Shown one piece after another: positions 1-10,935 of a stretch of DNA of 64,000 nucleotides (the first letter of the stretch is position 1; the number at the start of each line of letters is the position of its first letter). The stretch lies in assembly GCF_001571305.1 (NCBI RefSeq), contig NZ_BCTN01000001.1:310001-374000 (forward strand). The letters are read 5' to 3'. The position numbers and the translations under genes were made by a program. The notes beneath the pieces are model-generated. The model was not told the origin of the DNA. It worked only from the letters and a program-made list of their open reading frames with translations, and searched no databases. The stretch is from Erwinia persicina NBRC 102418. GTDB taxonomy: Bacteria; Pseudomonadota; Gammaproteobacteria; Enterobacterales; Enterobacteriaceae.

Positions 1-115
1 GGAAATTTACTACCACAGTGACCGCGTGCTGGTCATGCGTGCCGGTCGCTTAAACGGCGAATATATCCCAGGGCGCTGCTCTGAAGACGAGCTGAAGGAG
101 GCGGTCAATGCGTGA
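1..115 (+). CDS. Sugar ABC transporter ATP-binding protein, C-terminal tail (partial)
   Basis: The frame is open from the window edge and ends at TGA 113-115. The last residues contain SDRVLVMRAGRL, the usual end of the second nucleotide-binding domain of RbsA/XylG-type ATPases, which power uptake of pentoses and related sugars by the CUT2 family. Its stop overlaps the next start by 8 bases, so it is translationally coupled to the permease gene. Only about 37 residues are visible, so the substrate cannot be read from it. Confidence 0.75.
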   Translation, partial: EIYYHSDRVLVMRAGRLNGEYIPGRCSEDELKEAVNA

Positions 116-1109
116 TTTTTTCCAGCGTTTTATCCCGACGCATGAGTGCCGGCTGCTGATTGTCATCACCCTGATGGTGCTGTTGCTGGCTTTCTCTACG
201 CCGGAGTTTGCCTCTCTGCAAAACCTGGTGGATGTGCTGGGTGCCACGGCCTTTACCGGTATTCTCGCCGCCGGTCTGCTGGTAGTGATCATCACTGGCG
301 GCATCGATCTCTCCTTTGCCGCCGTGGCATCGATTACTCAGTTTGTTGCGCTGACGGTGGCTAACCATTTTGGCATCGGCTGGGTCGGGGTGTTTGCTAT
401 TGCGGTCGGCCTCGGCGTGGTGCTGGGCTTGATTAACGGCCTGCTGGTGAACGCACTGAGAACCTCAGCGCTGATTATCACTATTGCCACGCTGAACGTC
501 TTCTTTGGCATTCTGCTCACCGTGACCGGTGGCGCGGATATCTTCGCCCTGCCGGACTGGTTTACCGCCGGCTTTGAATTTGTCTTTTATACCGACGCCC
601 AGGGCATCCCCTATACCATTAACTTCCAGATTATGGCGCTGTTCCTGGTGTTTCTGCTGACCTGGCTGCTACTTAACCGCAGCAATGTCGGCCGCCAGAT
701 TTACGCCATGGGCGGCAACCCCGATGCGGCCCAGCGCGTGGGCTTCAACGTCTATCGCCTGAATATGCTGGTATACGGCTACATGGGTGCGCTGGCCGGG
801 ATCGCTTCGCTGGTACAGGCGCAGCTGGTGCAGTCGGTCTCCCCCACGGCCCTGGTCGGGCGCGAGCTGGATGTGGTGGCGGCGGTGGTGATCGGCGGGG
901 CCAGCCTGACCGGCGGTTCCGGCACTGTGCTCGGCACTGTGCTCGGCCTGGCGCTTATCGCCATCTTACAGAACGGGCTGATCCTTCTCGGGGTCTCGTC
1001 GTACTGGTCTCTGTTCAGCACAGGGCTGGTAATTATTGCTGCCATGATCATGATGGCCAGAGAAACCCGTCAACGTCATAAGCAGGCTGAAGCAGGAGTG
1101 GTGCCATGA
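108..1109 (+). CDS. Sugar ABC transporter permease (RbsC-like, first permease)
   Basis: A 333-residue, very hydrophobic inner-membrane protein of the BPD_transp_2 (ribose/xylose/galactose-type) permease family. It would form half of the transmembrane channel of a CUT2 importer. Visible family signatures are GGIDLSFAAV near residue 65, the GLINGLLV loop near residue 110, the NPDAAQRVGFNV segment near residue 205 that contacts the ATPase, and the VVIGGASLTGGSGTV stretch near the C-terminus. It overlaps the ATPase gene upstream and the second permease downstream (4 bases), so the three form one operon. The substrate is unknown; two different permeases fit systems such as ytfT/yjfF or lsrC/lsrD. 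Confidence 0.85.
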   Translation: MRDFFQRFIPTHECRLLIVITLMVLLLAFSTPEFASLQNLVDVLGATAFTGILAAGLLVVIITGGIDLSFAAVASITQFVALTVANHFGIGWVGVFAIAVGLGVVLGLINGLLVNALRTSALIITIATLNVFFGILLTVTGGADIFALPDWFTAGFEFVFYTDAQGIPYTINFQIMALFLVFLLTWLLLNRSNVGRQIYAMGGNPDAAQRVGFNVYRLNMLVYGYMGALAGIASLVQAQLVQSVSPTALVGRELDVVAAVVIGGASLTGGSGTVLGTVLGLALIAILQNGLILLGVSSYWSLFSTGLVIIAAMIMMARETRQRHKQAEAGVVP

Positions 1110-2155
1110 AGCATAACGTTAACCGTCTCTCCGACCGCATCCAGCGGCGCGTTGGTACCACCAATGCACGTCTGCTGGTGATGCTGGCGCTGATGATCAC
1201 CGGCCTTGGTCTGCTGGAAGGCAGCAAACTGTTTGGCGTGGCCGGACTGCAGTCGATGGGTTTTCAGCTGCCTGAACTGGGTTTCCTTGCGCTGGCAATG
1301 ATGATCCCGATGCTGTCCGGCGGCATCGATCTGTCAATTATCGCCACCGCTAACCTGTGTGCCCTGACCGTGGCCTGGACGCTGACGGCGCTGATGCCGC
1401 TGATGCCGGACAGCCACGGCGTCAGCTGGGGAATGTTGCAGGTGGGGGCGCTGGTGGCCGGTCTGCTGGTGGCCGCGCTGGTCGGCCTGCTTAACGGTGT
1501 GCTGGTGGCTTATCTACGGGTACCGCCGATGCTGGCCACGCTCGGCACCATGACTGCCGCCAAAGGCCTGGCCATTGGCTTCAGCCACGGTAATGTGATC
1601 TCCGGTTTCCCGGCACCCATCGTGTTTATCGGCAACGGAACACTGCTCGGTATCCCGGTGGCGCTGATCATCTTTGCAGCGGTGGTGTTCCCCCTGAGCG
1701 TTTTTGTCAATAAAACGCCGCTGGGCAGCGCCATCGCCATGATCGGCTCGAACGAGCGCGCGGCAGAATACTCCGGCGTGAATACGCGCCGCAGCCTGGT
1801 GTGGGTCTACCTGATTTCGGCTCTGCTGGCCGGAGTGGCGGGGATTATCATGATGGCCCGCTTCGACTCGGCCAATGCCGCCTACGGGGAGAGCTATCTG
1901 CTGGTCGCTATCCTTGCCGCCGTGCTTGGCGGGGTCGATCCGCTGGGTGGGTTTGGCCGGGTGAGCGGCGTGATCCTGTCGCTGCTGATCCTGCAGCTGA
2001 TGTCTACGGCCTCGATACTGCTCGACCTCAGCCAGTTTATCACCCTGGCCCTGTGGGGGGCGATCCTGCTGCTGGCCTCGGGCGGGCTGGTGCTGAGAGA
2101 GTGGATGTCAGAGCGGTCAAAAGCGAAAACCGCCACGCGTACCCGGACGGTCTGA
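1106..2155 (+). CDS. Sugar ABC transporter permease (RbsC-like, second permease)
   Basis: A 349-residue paralogue of the preceding permease and probably its heterodimer partner in the inner membrane. It carries the same family landmarks: GGIDLSIIA near residue 72, GLLNGVLVAYLRV near residue 130, NERAAEYSGVN near residue 215 and AVLGGVDPLGGFG near residue 275. The start codon overlaps the stop of the upstream gene (ATGA). A strong hairpin 11 bases beyond its stop probably ends the transport operon. The substrate cannot be inferred from the permease alone; the RpiR/SIS regulator downstream suggests a sugar that is phosphorylated after entry. Confidence 0.85.
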   Translation: MKHNVNRLSDRIQRRVGTTNARLLVMLALMITGLGLLEGSKLFGVAGLQSMGFQLPELGFLALAMMIPMLSGGIDLSIIATANLCALTVAWTLTALMPLMPDSHGVSWGMLQVGALVAGLLVAALVGLLNGVLVAYLRVPPMLATLGTMTAAKGLAIGFSHGNVISGFPAPIVFIGNGTLLGIPVALIIFAAVVFPLSVFVNKTPLGSAIAMIGSNERAAEYSGVNTRRSLVWVYLISALLAGVAGIIMMARFDSANAAYGESYLLVAILAAVLGGVDPLGGFGRVSGVILSLLILQLMSTASILLDLSQFITLALWGAILLLASGGLVLREWMSERSKAKTATRTRTV

Positions 2156-2165
2156 GGCGCTGATT

Positions 2166-2201
2166 TTTCCCGCACGGCTGGCAACGGAGCCGTGCGGGAA
2201 A
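2166..2201 (+). terminator. Strong hairpin after the ABC transporter operon
   Basis: Two perfectly complementary 14-base arms (2166-2179 and 2188-2201) enclose an 8-base loop. There is no T-run immediately 3' on the plus strand, so it may act as a weak terminator or an mRNA 3'-end stabiliser rather than a classic intrinsic terminator. Confidence 0.5.
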
Positions 2202-2274
2202 TCAATAGCCCCTCCTGGTATGGCATGATATCTTTATGAATTAACAATCACTTAGTCAGGGAATAAGTCATCTC

Positions 2275-3135
2275 ATGGTCAATATTGCCGATGATACAAG
2301 TTCGATTGGCCCCCGGTTACGGATGATGGTCTCGGTGCTGACCCCCCTGGAGACCCGGCTGGTTAACGCGGTACTGGCGAACGACTTCGACGAACGCGTG
2401 GCCCTGAAAGAGGTGGCCGCCCGGTGTGAGATGTCGGAAGCGATGGTGGTCAAGACGGCGAAAAAGCTGGGCTTTAGCGGTTTCCGCGAGCTGCGCAGTA
2501 AGGCAGCAGAATATAACCGGCTGCCCATCAATGAGATGCATCAGGAACTCTCGCCAACAGATACGGCGGCCGAAATTGTCACCAAAGTGTTCCGCACCTC
2601 CGCCCAGGCGCTGGAGGAGACGCTGGCGATCCTCGATATGAAAGCGTTTGAACGCGCCGCAGAGCTGCTGGCTAAAGCGCAGCAGCGGGATTTTTACGGC
2701 TTTGGCGGGTCAGCGCAGATTGCCCGCGATGCGGTACATAAGTTTTTGCGCATTGGCGCGCGCGCCACCGCCTGGGACGATCCCCATATGATGCTGATGT
2801 CGGCCTCACTGCTGGGAAAAAATGATGTGGTGCTGGCGATCTCGCACTCGGGTCAGACCAAAGATATCCTTGAGGCGGTCAGGGCGGCCCAGGCGAACCA
2901 CGTGCCGGTGATTGCCATCACTAACTACTCCGGCTCTCCCCTCGCCAATCTGGCCGATACCGTGCTCTGCTCCACCGCGCAGGGATCGCCCCTCACCGGC
3001 GAAAATGCCGCCGCACGCGTGGCGCAGCTTAACATTCTGGATGCCCTGTTCGTTGTCGTCGCCCAGAGTGACTATGCCCACGCCGAGCAACAGCTCAACC
3101 GCACCATGATGGCCGTCGCCCATAAAAGAAAATAG
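2275..3135 (+). CDS. MurR/RpiR family transcriptional regulator (HTH plus SIS domain)
   Basis: A 286-residue protein. Residues about 1-80 form the RpiR helix-turn-helix (ALKEVAARCEMSEAMVVKTAKKLGFSG). Residues about 110-265 form a SIS sugar-phosphate-binding domain, with AISHSGQTKDI near residue 190 as the phosphosugar loop. Regulators of this family sense phosphorylated sugars and control adjacent catabolic or transport genes. It lies 119 bases after the permease genes on the same strand and is probably the local regulator of that transporter. It converges with the antiterminator gene, with only 11 bases between the two stops. Confidence 0.85.
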   Translation: MVNIADDTSSIGPRLRMMVSVLTPLETRLVNAVLANDFDERVALKEVAARCEMSEAMVVKTAKKLGFSGFRELRSKAAEYNRLPINEMHQELSPTDTAAEIVTKVFRTSAQALEETLAILDMKAFERAAELLAKAQQRDFYGFGGSAQIARDAVHKFLRIGARATAWDDPHMMLMSASLLGKNDVVLAISHSGQTKDILEAVRAAQANHVPVIAITNYSGSPLANLADTVLCSTAQGSPLTGENAAARVAQLNILDALFVVVAQSDYAHAEQQLNRTMMAVAHKRK

Positions 3136-3146
3136 GCTATCCGGCC

Positions 3147-4013
3147 TTATCCGGCGTCCGGCTCATCGTCATCCGGCCCGACGATCCGCACCAGATGGAT
3201 CATCAGATAGAGCAGTTCATCATGGGTCAGCGTCACCTGCAGCTGGTTATGGACATACCCGGCAATCAGCTGACTGGCGCGGAAGTGGTCGGGATACTGA
3301 CTTTTGACCTGGGTAAAAATAAAGTCGTCTGTGGCGACCATTTGCCGCCCCTCCATCAACCGCTGAATAAAAAACTGCAGATGGGTGACAAAACGCTGAT
3401 AGTTCAGTGAGTCCTGATCAATTTCCGTACGAAAGTGATACTTTATCAGGGTAAAAATATCCTTCAGCATCTTCACCGACTGCAGCGTGGTTTCCATGTT
3501 TTGCACATCGGTCTGTCCGTTAACCAGGTGAAAGGCGATATTGCCGGCTTCTTCTTCCGGCAGCGCGATCTTCAGCTGCCGGTTAATCTCCTGCACCGCC
3601 GCCTGCGCCACCGCGAATTCACGCGGGTAGAAGCGCTTCACCTCGAAAAGCAGCCGGTTCTGGATGGCGATTCCTCTGGCAAAACGTTCGATAGCAAAGC
3701 TGATGTGATCCACCAGCGTAAAAAACAGCTGCTCACTCAGCGTGGCGTTCAGCGCCACGCTGGCGCGGTCAATGAGGTTCTGCACCAGCGGCAACAGCGA
3801 TTCCGGGGCGTTTTCTATCACCCGCAGATAATCGCGGCGGGTCTGGCTACCCTGCACCACGAAGATTTTTTCAATCTGCGCTGCGTCCAGCGTATCCCCC
3901 ACCTTGCTGTTAAAGCCGATGCCCTTGCCCATGACAATCACTTCGCCATGCTGCGCGCTGCGGGATAACACCAGGCTGTTGTTAAGCACCTTTTCTACGG
4001 TCATATTGTTCAT
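3147..4013 (-). CDS. BglG/LicT-family PTS-controlled transcriptional antiterminator
   Basis: A 288-residue protein with an N-terminal RNA-binding CAT domain (about 1-58, beginning MNNMTVEKVLNNSLVLS) and two PTS regulation domains (about 65-170 and 175-280) with conserved histidines, for example in LVDHISFAIERF and in MIHLVRIVG near the end. Such proteins bind a RAT hairpin in nascent mRNA and stop a terminator from forming; phosphorylation by PTS proteins sets their activity. It is the last gene of the beta-glucoside operon, 44 bases after the glucosidase, unlike E. coli bgl where bglG comes first. The likely target is the RAT at 7436-7464, which precedes the operon. An internal ATG at 4004 is a possible alternative start. 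Confidence 0.88.
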   Translation of the reverse strand: MNNMTVEKVLNNSLVLSRSAQHGEVIVMGKGIGFNSKVGDTLDAAQIEKIFVVQGSQTRRDYLRVIENAPESLLPLVQNLIDRASVALNATLSEQLFFTLVDHISFAIERFARGIAIQNRLLFEVKRFYPREFAVAQAAVQEINRQLKIALPEEEAGNIAFHLVNGQTDVQNMETTLQSVKMLKDIFTLIKYHFRTEIDQDSLNYQRFVTHLQFFIQRLMEGRQMVATDDFIFTQVKSQYPDHFRASQLIAGYVHNQLQVTLTHDELLYLMIHLVRIVGPDDDEPDAG

Positions 4014-4057
4014 CGTACTGCCACCCGGCCCCTGTGCGGCTTGCTGTGCGCCCGTGC

Positions 4058-7356
<3,299 letters not shown>

Positions 7357-7377
7357 GGTATTCCCTCAAAAAAAACC

Positions 7378-7442
7378 AAAAAAAAAGACCAAAATAAAAA
7401 TGCGCCTCATCAAAGAGGACGTGCATTTTCATTTTGGTCTTG
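7378..7442 (-). terminator. RAT-controlled intrinsic terminator in the bgl leader
   Basis: On the minus strand a long near-perfect stem (arms about 7387-7408 and 7422-7442) with a loop rich in its own short repeat is followed by nine T residues. It ends 22 bases before the bglF start codon. Its ascending arm shares bases with the RAT at 7436-7464, so the two RNA structures exclude each other, as in bgl/lic-type antitermination. Confidence 0.85.
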
Positions 7443-7464
7443 CCTGCTTTACCAGTGACATGCC
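7436..7464 (-). promoter_or_regulatory. Ribonucleic antiterminator (RAT) target of the BglG-type protein
   Basis: The minus-strand sequence reads GGCATGTCACTGG at its 5' half and AAGCAGGCAAGACC at its 3' half. That resembles the E. coli bgl RAT (GGATTGTTACTG...GCAGGCAAAACC) as I recall it. It overlaps the first bases of the downstream terminator stem, the geometry required for antitermination. Confidence 0.75.
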
Positions 7465-7469
7465 GCAAT

Positions 7470-7502
7470 AAAAAAGGGCGCAACCTGTCAAACCGTTGCG
7501 CC
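7470..7502 (-). terminator. Upstream terminator-like hairpin of the bgl leader
   Basis: On the minus strand, 8-base arms GGCGCAAC/GTTGCGCC (7495-7502 and 7477-7484) are followed by a run of six T. It lies just before the RAT. It could stop read-through from the SRPBCC gene, or act as a first attenuator if transcription starts at the candidate promoter immediately upstream. I see no separate RAT for it. Confidence 0.65.
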
Positions 7503-7505
7503 GCG

Positions 7506-7535
7506 ATTATCATCATTTCCGGCGTTAACTGGCAA
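7506..7535 (-). promoter_or_regulatory. Candidate sigma-70 promoter of the bgl operon
   Basis: Minus-strand TTGCCA (7530-7535) and GATAAT (7506-7511) are separated by 18 bases. This would start the transcript just before the 7470-7502 hairpin. A competing candidate is TTGACA at 7486-7491 with TATTGC at 7465-7470, but its 15-base spacer is poor. Confidence 0.35.
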
Positions 7536-7646
7536 TGACTCCCATAACAGATTGGGATCTGGCTCTCATGTTTTGGTGAATAAACCGCGTGGCGGCCCCC
7601 CGGCAAGGATCAGACTGCGGTTTTCCGCAGCCGCGTCCGGTCCGTT

Positions 7647-8153
7647 TCAGACCGCGCGGGCTGCTGCAATCATGCCGTCCAGCCACGCCTGATGACCATT
7701 GGTCATCGGATTGGGGCGTACAGACGCCAGATCGCGGGCAGGTTTACCGTTCTGTGTTTCCTGCGTCAGCAAGCGGACGCGGGCGCCCGGCAGTGCTTCA
7801 ATCAGCCAGGCATGATGCACATCCAGGCGGCTTTCGCTGTCGTCTCCGCACCAGCCATGCCAGGCGATGCGTCCTGCCCGCCCCGCCAGCGGCGGCTCAA
7901 ATTCGTTTACTTCGGCCTCAACCTGGAAACCAAAGGTGGTGAAGCGAAAGCGTGCGCCATCCGTCAGACGTGGGCCAGTGCCATCGTAGAAACGTATATC
8001 ACTGGCATTGCTGTAGTAACCCGGCCATGCCGCCGTATCGGTCAGCTTGTCCCACAGCGCCTCAACGCTGACCCCGGTGATGATCATTTCATTGGAGGCA
8101 AAGTTATCGCTAAAACCGGGAATATAGCCTTGTGGCCAGATAATGCTGTTCAT
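7647..8153 (-). CDS. SRPBCC family protein (polyketide cyclase / START-like fold)
   Basis: A 168-residue soluble protein with the hydrophobic-cavity pattern of the SRPBCC superfamily: SVEALWDKLTDTAAWPGYYSNASDIRF near residue 30, then alternating beta strands and a C-terminal helix (MTNGHQAWLDGMIAAARAV). Members bind or transform small hydrophobic ligands; the actual ligand is unknown. It is divergent from the LysR gene at 8278, with a perfect inverted repeat between the two starts, so it is probably the regulator's target. It is not an obvious part of the beta-glucoside operon that follows on the same strand. Confidence 0.75.
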   Translation of the reverse strand: MNSIIWPQGYIPGFSDNFASNEMIITGVSVEALWDKLTDTAAWPGYYSNASDIRFYDGTGPRLTDGARFRFTTFGFQVEAEVNEFEPPLAGRAGRIAWHGWCGDDSESRLDVHHAWLIEALPGARVRLLTQETQNGKPARDLASVRPNPMTNGHQAWLDGMIAAARAV

Positions 8154-8231
8154 CAGGAAGATGCCTTTTCGTTGTGAAGTTGAGGCTATGCTGCGCCCGC
8201 CTGAGACATAAAACCAATCGCCATCTTGTAT

Positions 8232-8260
8232 TTAAGATATCATCAAAACAAATATCTTAA
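8232..8260. promoter_or_regulatory. Perfect inverted repeat, probable LysR operator
   Basis: Nine-base arms TTAAGATAT (8232-8240) and ATATCTTAA (8252-8260) flank an 11-base spacer. The inner edges form the T-N11-A core typical of LysR-type binding sites. It lies between the divergent SRPBCC and LysR genes, 17 bases before the LysR start, well placed for autoregulation and control of the SRPBCC gene. Confidence 0.7.
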
Positions 8261-8277
8261 TCTGTGAGCCTGCCATC

Positions 8278-9177
8278 ATGACCGATATCCGCACGCTGGA
8301 TCTTAACCTGCTGAAAACTCTGGACGCGCTGCTGAATGAACGTAGCGTGACCCGCGCCGCGCAGCGGCTGGCCCTGACGCAGCCGGCGGTCAGCGGGATG
8401 CTGACCCGGCTGCGCGAGTGTTTTGATGACCCGCTGTTTACCCGTACCCGTCACGGCATCACCCCTACCCTGCGTGCGCTGGAACTGGCTACGCCGGTGA
8501 AACAGATCCTCGGCGAAGTCAGCCTGCTGCTGCAGCCGACGGTTTTCCAGCCTGCCAGCGCACAGATGTCACTGCACATTGCCGCTACCGACTATGCGCT
8601 CAGTGCCGTTGTCGTCCCCTTTATTGCCGCGCTGCGCCAGCAGGCACCCGGCGTGCGCGTCAGCGTGCAGCCGGTGATCGACGGGCGGCTGGCAGAGCAG
8701 ATGGCCCGGGGTGAAACCGACCTGGCACTGGTCACTCCGGACACCACGCCGCCGGAGCTGCATGCCCGCCACCTGTTTGACGAGCAGTACGTCTGCCTGC
8801 TGCGCTCCGGGCACCCGGATGCGGCAGCAGGCACCCTGCCCTTAGATCGTTTTTGCGCGCTCGATCATGCGCTGGTCTCACACAGCGGAACGCAGTTTCG
8901 TGGCGTCACCGATGAGGCGCTGGCGGCTGTCGGCCGGCAGCGCCGGGTGACGCTGGCGGTCAGCAGCTTTCTGGTATTGCCGGAGATCCTGCGCAGCAGT
9001 GACCTGATCGCCGTTGTGCCGCAGCGTCTGGCAGCCAGCGCTCCCGATCTGGTGCAGATGGTCCCGCCCGTCACCCTTAGCGGATTCAGTAAAACCCTAG
9101 CCTGGCATGAGCGCAGCCACCGCGATGCGGGACACCGCTGGCTGCGGGCGCTGCTGTTCGCTACGCTGTCGGCGTGA
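8278..9177 (+). CDS. LysR-family transcriptional regulator
   Basis: A 299-residue regulator. The winged helix-turn-helix is at residues about 8-65 (RSVTRAAQRLALTQPAVSGM, then LTRLRECFDDPLFTRTRHGITPT), followed by a linker helix and a periplasmic-binding-protein-like effector domain from about residue 90. The DLNLLKTLDALLNERS start and DPLFTRTRHG wing resemble the NodD/NahR-like branch. It is divergent from the SRPBCC gene across an inverted repeat with a T-N11-A core. The oxidoreductase gene at 9264 follows on the same strand, 86 bases on, and could be a second target. The effector is unknown. Confidence 0.88.
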   Translation: MTDIRTLDLNLLKTLDALLNERSVTRAAQRLALTQPAVSGMLTRLRECFDDPLFTRTRHGITPTLRALELATPVKQILGEVSLLLQPTVFQPASAQMSLHIAATDYALSAVVVPFIAALRQQAPGVRVSVQPVIDGRLAEQMARGETDLALVTPDTTPPELHARHLFDEQYVCLLRSGHPDAAAGTLPLDRFCALDHALVSHSGTQFRGVTDEALAAVGRQRRVTLAVSSFLVLPEILRSSDLIAVVPQRLAASAPDLVQMVPPVTLSGFSKTLAWHERSHRDAGHRWLRALLFATLSA

Positions 9178-9263
9178 TTAGCACGCGACGCTTATCAGCC
9201 CGCGTGCTTCGTGGCGTAATGTTATTGACTGTCTCTCTAACCCATTAATATTACAGGTTGATT

Positions 9264-10364
9264 ATGTCCGCACTGTTTACGCCGTTTACCCTGAAAGATG
9301 TCACGTTACGTAACCGCATTGCCGTCCCCCCTATGTGCCAGTACAGCGCCGAAGAGGGCCTGACCACTGACTGGCACCAGGTTCACTATCCGGCCATGGC
9401 ACGCGGCGGTGCCGCTCTGGTGATCGTGGAAGCGACCGCAGTATCACCGGAAGGGCGTATCACCCCGGGATGTACCGGACTGTGGAATGACCAGCAAGCA
9501 GAGGGCATGGCCCGGATTGCCGCATCGATTAAAGCCGCAGGTGCCGTACCGGGTATCCAGATTGGGCACGCCGGGCGTAAAGCCAGTGCCAATCGTCCGT
9601 GGGAAGGCGACGATCATATCGCCGCCGGAGATCCGCGCAGCTGGCAGACTCTCGCCCCTTCCGCCGTGGCGTTCGGCCATCATCTGCCGCAGGTGCCAAA
9701 GGCGATGACCCTGGAGGATATTGCCCGGGTGAAAAGGGATTTTGTCGCTGCTGCGCGCCGCGCGCGTGATGCCGGGTTTGAGTGGCTGGAGCTGCACTTC
9801 GCCCACGGTTATCTGGCTCAGAGCTTCTTCTCCGTTCACGCTAACCAGCGCACCGACGAGTACGGCGGTGACTTCGCCGGACGTAGCCGCTTCCTGCTGG
9901 AAACCCTGGCTGCCGTCCGTGAAGTATGGCCGGAAAACCTGCCGCTGACGGCACGTTTTGGCGTGATTGAATATGACGGACGTGACGAGCAGACGCTGGC
10001 AGAATCCATTGAACTGACCCGGCTGATGAAGCAGGGTGGCCTGGATATGCTTAACGTCAGCGTCGGTTTCTCGATTGCGGAAACTGAGATCCCGTGGGGG
10101 TCTGCCTTCCTGGCTCCGGTGGCAGCGCGCGTGCGTCGTGAAGCGGATCTGCCCGTGGCGTCGTCGTGGGGCATTGAGGTGCCAGAGGTGGCCGAGCGGG
10201 TCATTGCGGAACAGCAGATGGACCTGGTGATGATTGGCCGCGCCCATCTCGCCAACCCCCACTATCCGTACTACATGGCAAAAAAACTTAACGTTGAGCA
10301 GCCTTCCGGGGTTCTGCCTGTGACCTATGCGCACTGGCTGCAACGCTATCGTTTAGAAGAGTAG
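9264..10364 (+). CDS. NADH:flavin oxidoreductase, old yellow enzyme family (YqjM-like)
   Basis: A TIM-barrel FMN protein of about 366 residues that reduces activated C=C bonds using NAD(P)H. Landmarks of the YqjM (thermophilic-like) OYE class are C25 and Y27 in PPMCQYSAEEG, GHAGRKAS near residue 97, the substrate-binding ELHFAHGYLAQSF near residue 172 with NQRTDEYGG after it, and the C-terminal FMN phosphate site MIGRAHLANP. I chose ATG 9264 because ACAGG lies 6 bases upstream and the homologous start MSALFTPFTL fits; an in-frame TTG at 9258 has no such support. The physiological substrate is unknown. It converges with the yqjI-like gene. Confidence 0.88.
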   Translation: MSALFTPFTLKDVTLRNRIAVPPMCQYSAEEGLTTDWHQVHYPAMARGGAALVIVEATAVSPEGRITPGCTGLWNDQQAEGMARIAASIKAAGAVPGIQIGHAGRKASANRPWEGDDHIAAGDPRSWQTLAPSAVAFGHHLPQVPKAMTLEDIARVKRDFVAAARRARDAGFEWLELHFAHGYLAQSFFSVHANQRTDEYGGDFAGRSRFLLETLAAVREVWPENLPLTARFGVIEYDGRDEQTLAESIELTRLMKQGGLDMLNVSVGFSIAETEIPWGSAFLAPVAARVRREADLPVASSWGIEVPEVAERVIAEQQMDLVMIGRAHLANPHYPYYMAKKLNVEQPSGVLPVTYAHWLQRYRLEE

Positions 10365-10376
10365 TTCACTGAAGAC

Positions 10377-10402
10377 CGGGGCGTTCATCCCCGACCGCCC
10401 CG
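10377..10402. terminator. GC-rich hairpin between convergent genes
   Basis: Seven-base arms CGGGGCG/CGCCCCG with a 12-base loop lie between the oxidoreductase stop and the convergent PadR-type gene. There is no T-run, so termination is only inferred from position. Confidence 0.35.
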
Positions 10403-10409
10403 ATCTGCT

Positions 10410-10934
10410 TCAGCTACGTTCAATCTTCTTTGCGGCCTCATCCAGCGCATCAATAATGGCAAACAGCGTCTGCTGTGACAGCCCGTCCTGCGACAGGCGC
10501 ACGTTGAGCGCCGTCTTCATATTGTGGATAGCGCGCTCCACATCCGGCAGGCTGCGGTTATTGACCAGTACGGCCAGCGTGGAAAGGCGCTGGACGATCG
10601 CCGTGACGGCAGGCTGATGCTGCGCCAGCTGCGCCTGTCCCGCCGCTTCCAGACGGTAGGCTTTACGTGCCGCCAGCGGATCGACGACGGCAATGCACTC
10701 CATCTCCTCCAGCAGCGTCAGGTTAGGATAAATAATCCCCGGGCTGGGGGTATATTCCCCCTTCGACAGCTCCTCAATGGCTTTGATCAGCTCGTAGCCG
10801 TGCGCGGGCCGCTGACGAAGAAAATGCAGCAGCAGCAGCCGGATATCGCTGGCATCCACTATTTTTTCCCGACGCTTCCTGCGGCCCACGCGGGCTGTGC
10901 TGTCTGCCTGGCAGGCGGAGGATCCCGACCGCAT
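10410..10934 (-). CDS. yqjI: PadR-family regulator, YqjI-like, with short N-terminus
   Basis: About 174 residues from ATG 10934. The PadR winged helix is at residues about 28-100 (DIRLLLLHFLRQRPAHGYELI, then KAIEELSKGEYTPSPGIIYPNLTLLEE), followed by a C-terminal dimerisation helix. E. coli YqjI represses yqjH and responds to nickel and iron through a long His/Cys-rich N-terminal extension. Here that extension is only about 25 residues, with a single cysteine and no histidine cluster. The start is one base after the yqjH stop, so translation is coupled to the reductase. The open frame extends upstream into yqjH, but that extension is an overlap artefact. Function is inferred from sequence and the yqjH neighbour. 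Confidence 0.8.
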   Translation of the reverse strand: MRSGSSACQADSTARVGRRKRREKIVDASDIRLLLLHFLRQRPAHGYELIKAIEELSKGEYTPSPGIIYPNLTLLEEMECIAVVDPLAARKAYRLEAAGQAQLAQHQPAVTAIVQRLSTLAVLVNNRSLPDVERAIHNMKTALNVRLSQDGLSQQTLFAIIDALDEAAKKIERS

Positions 10935-10935
10935 C

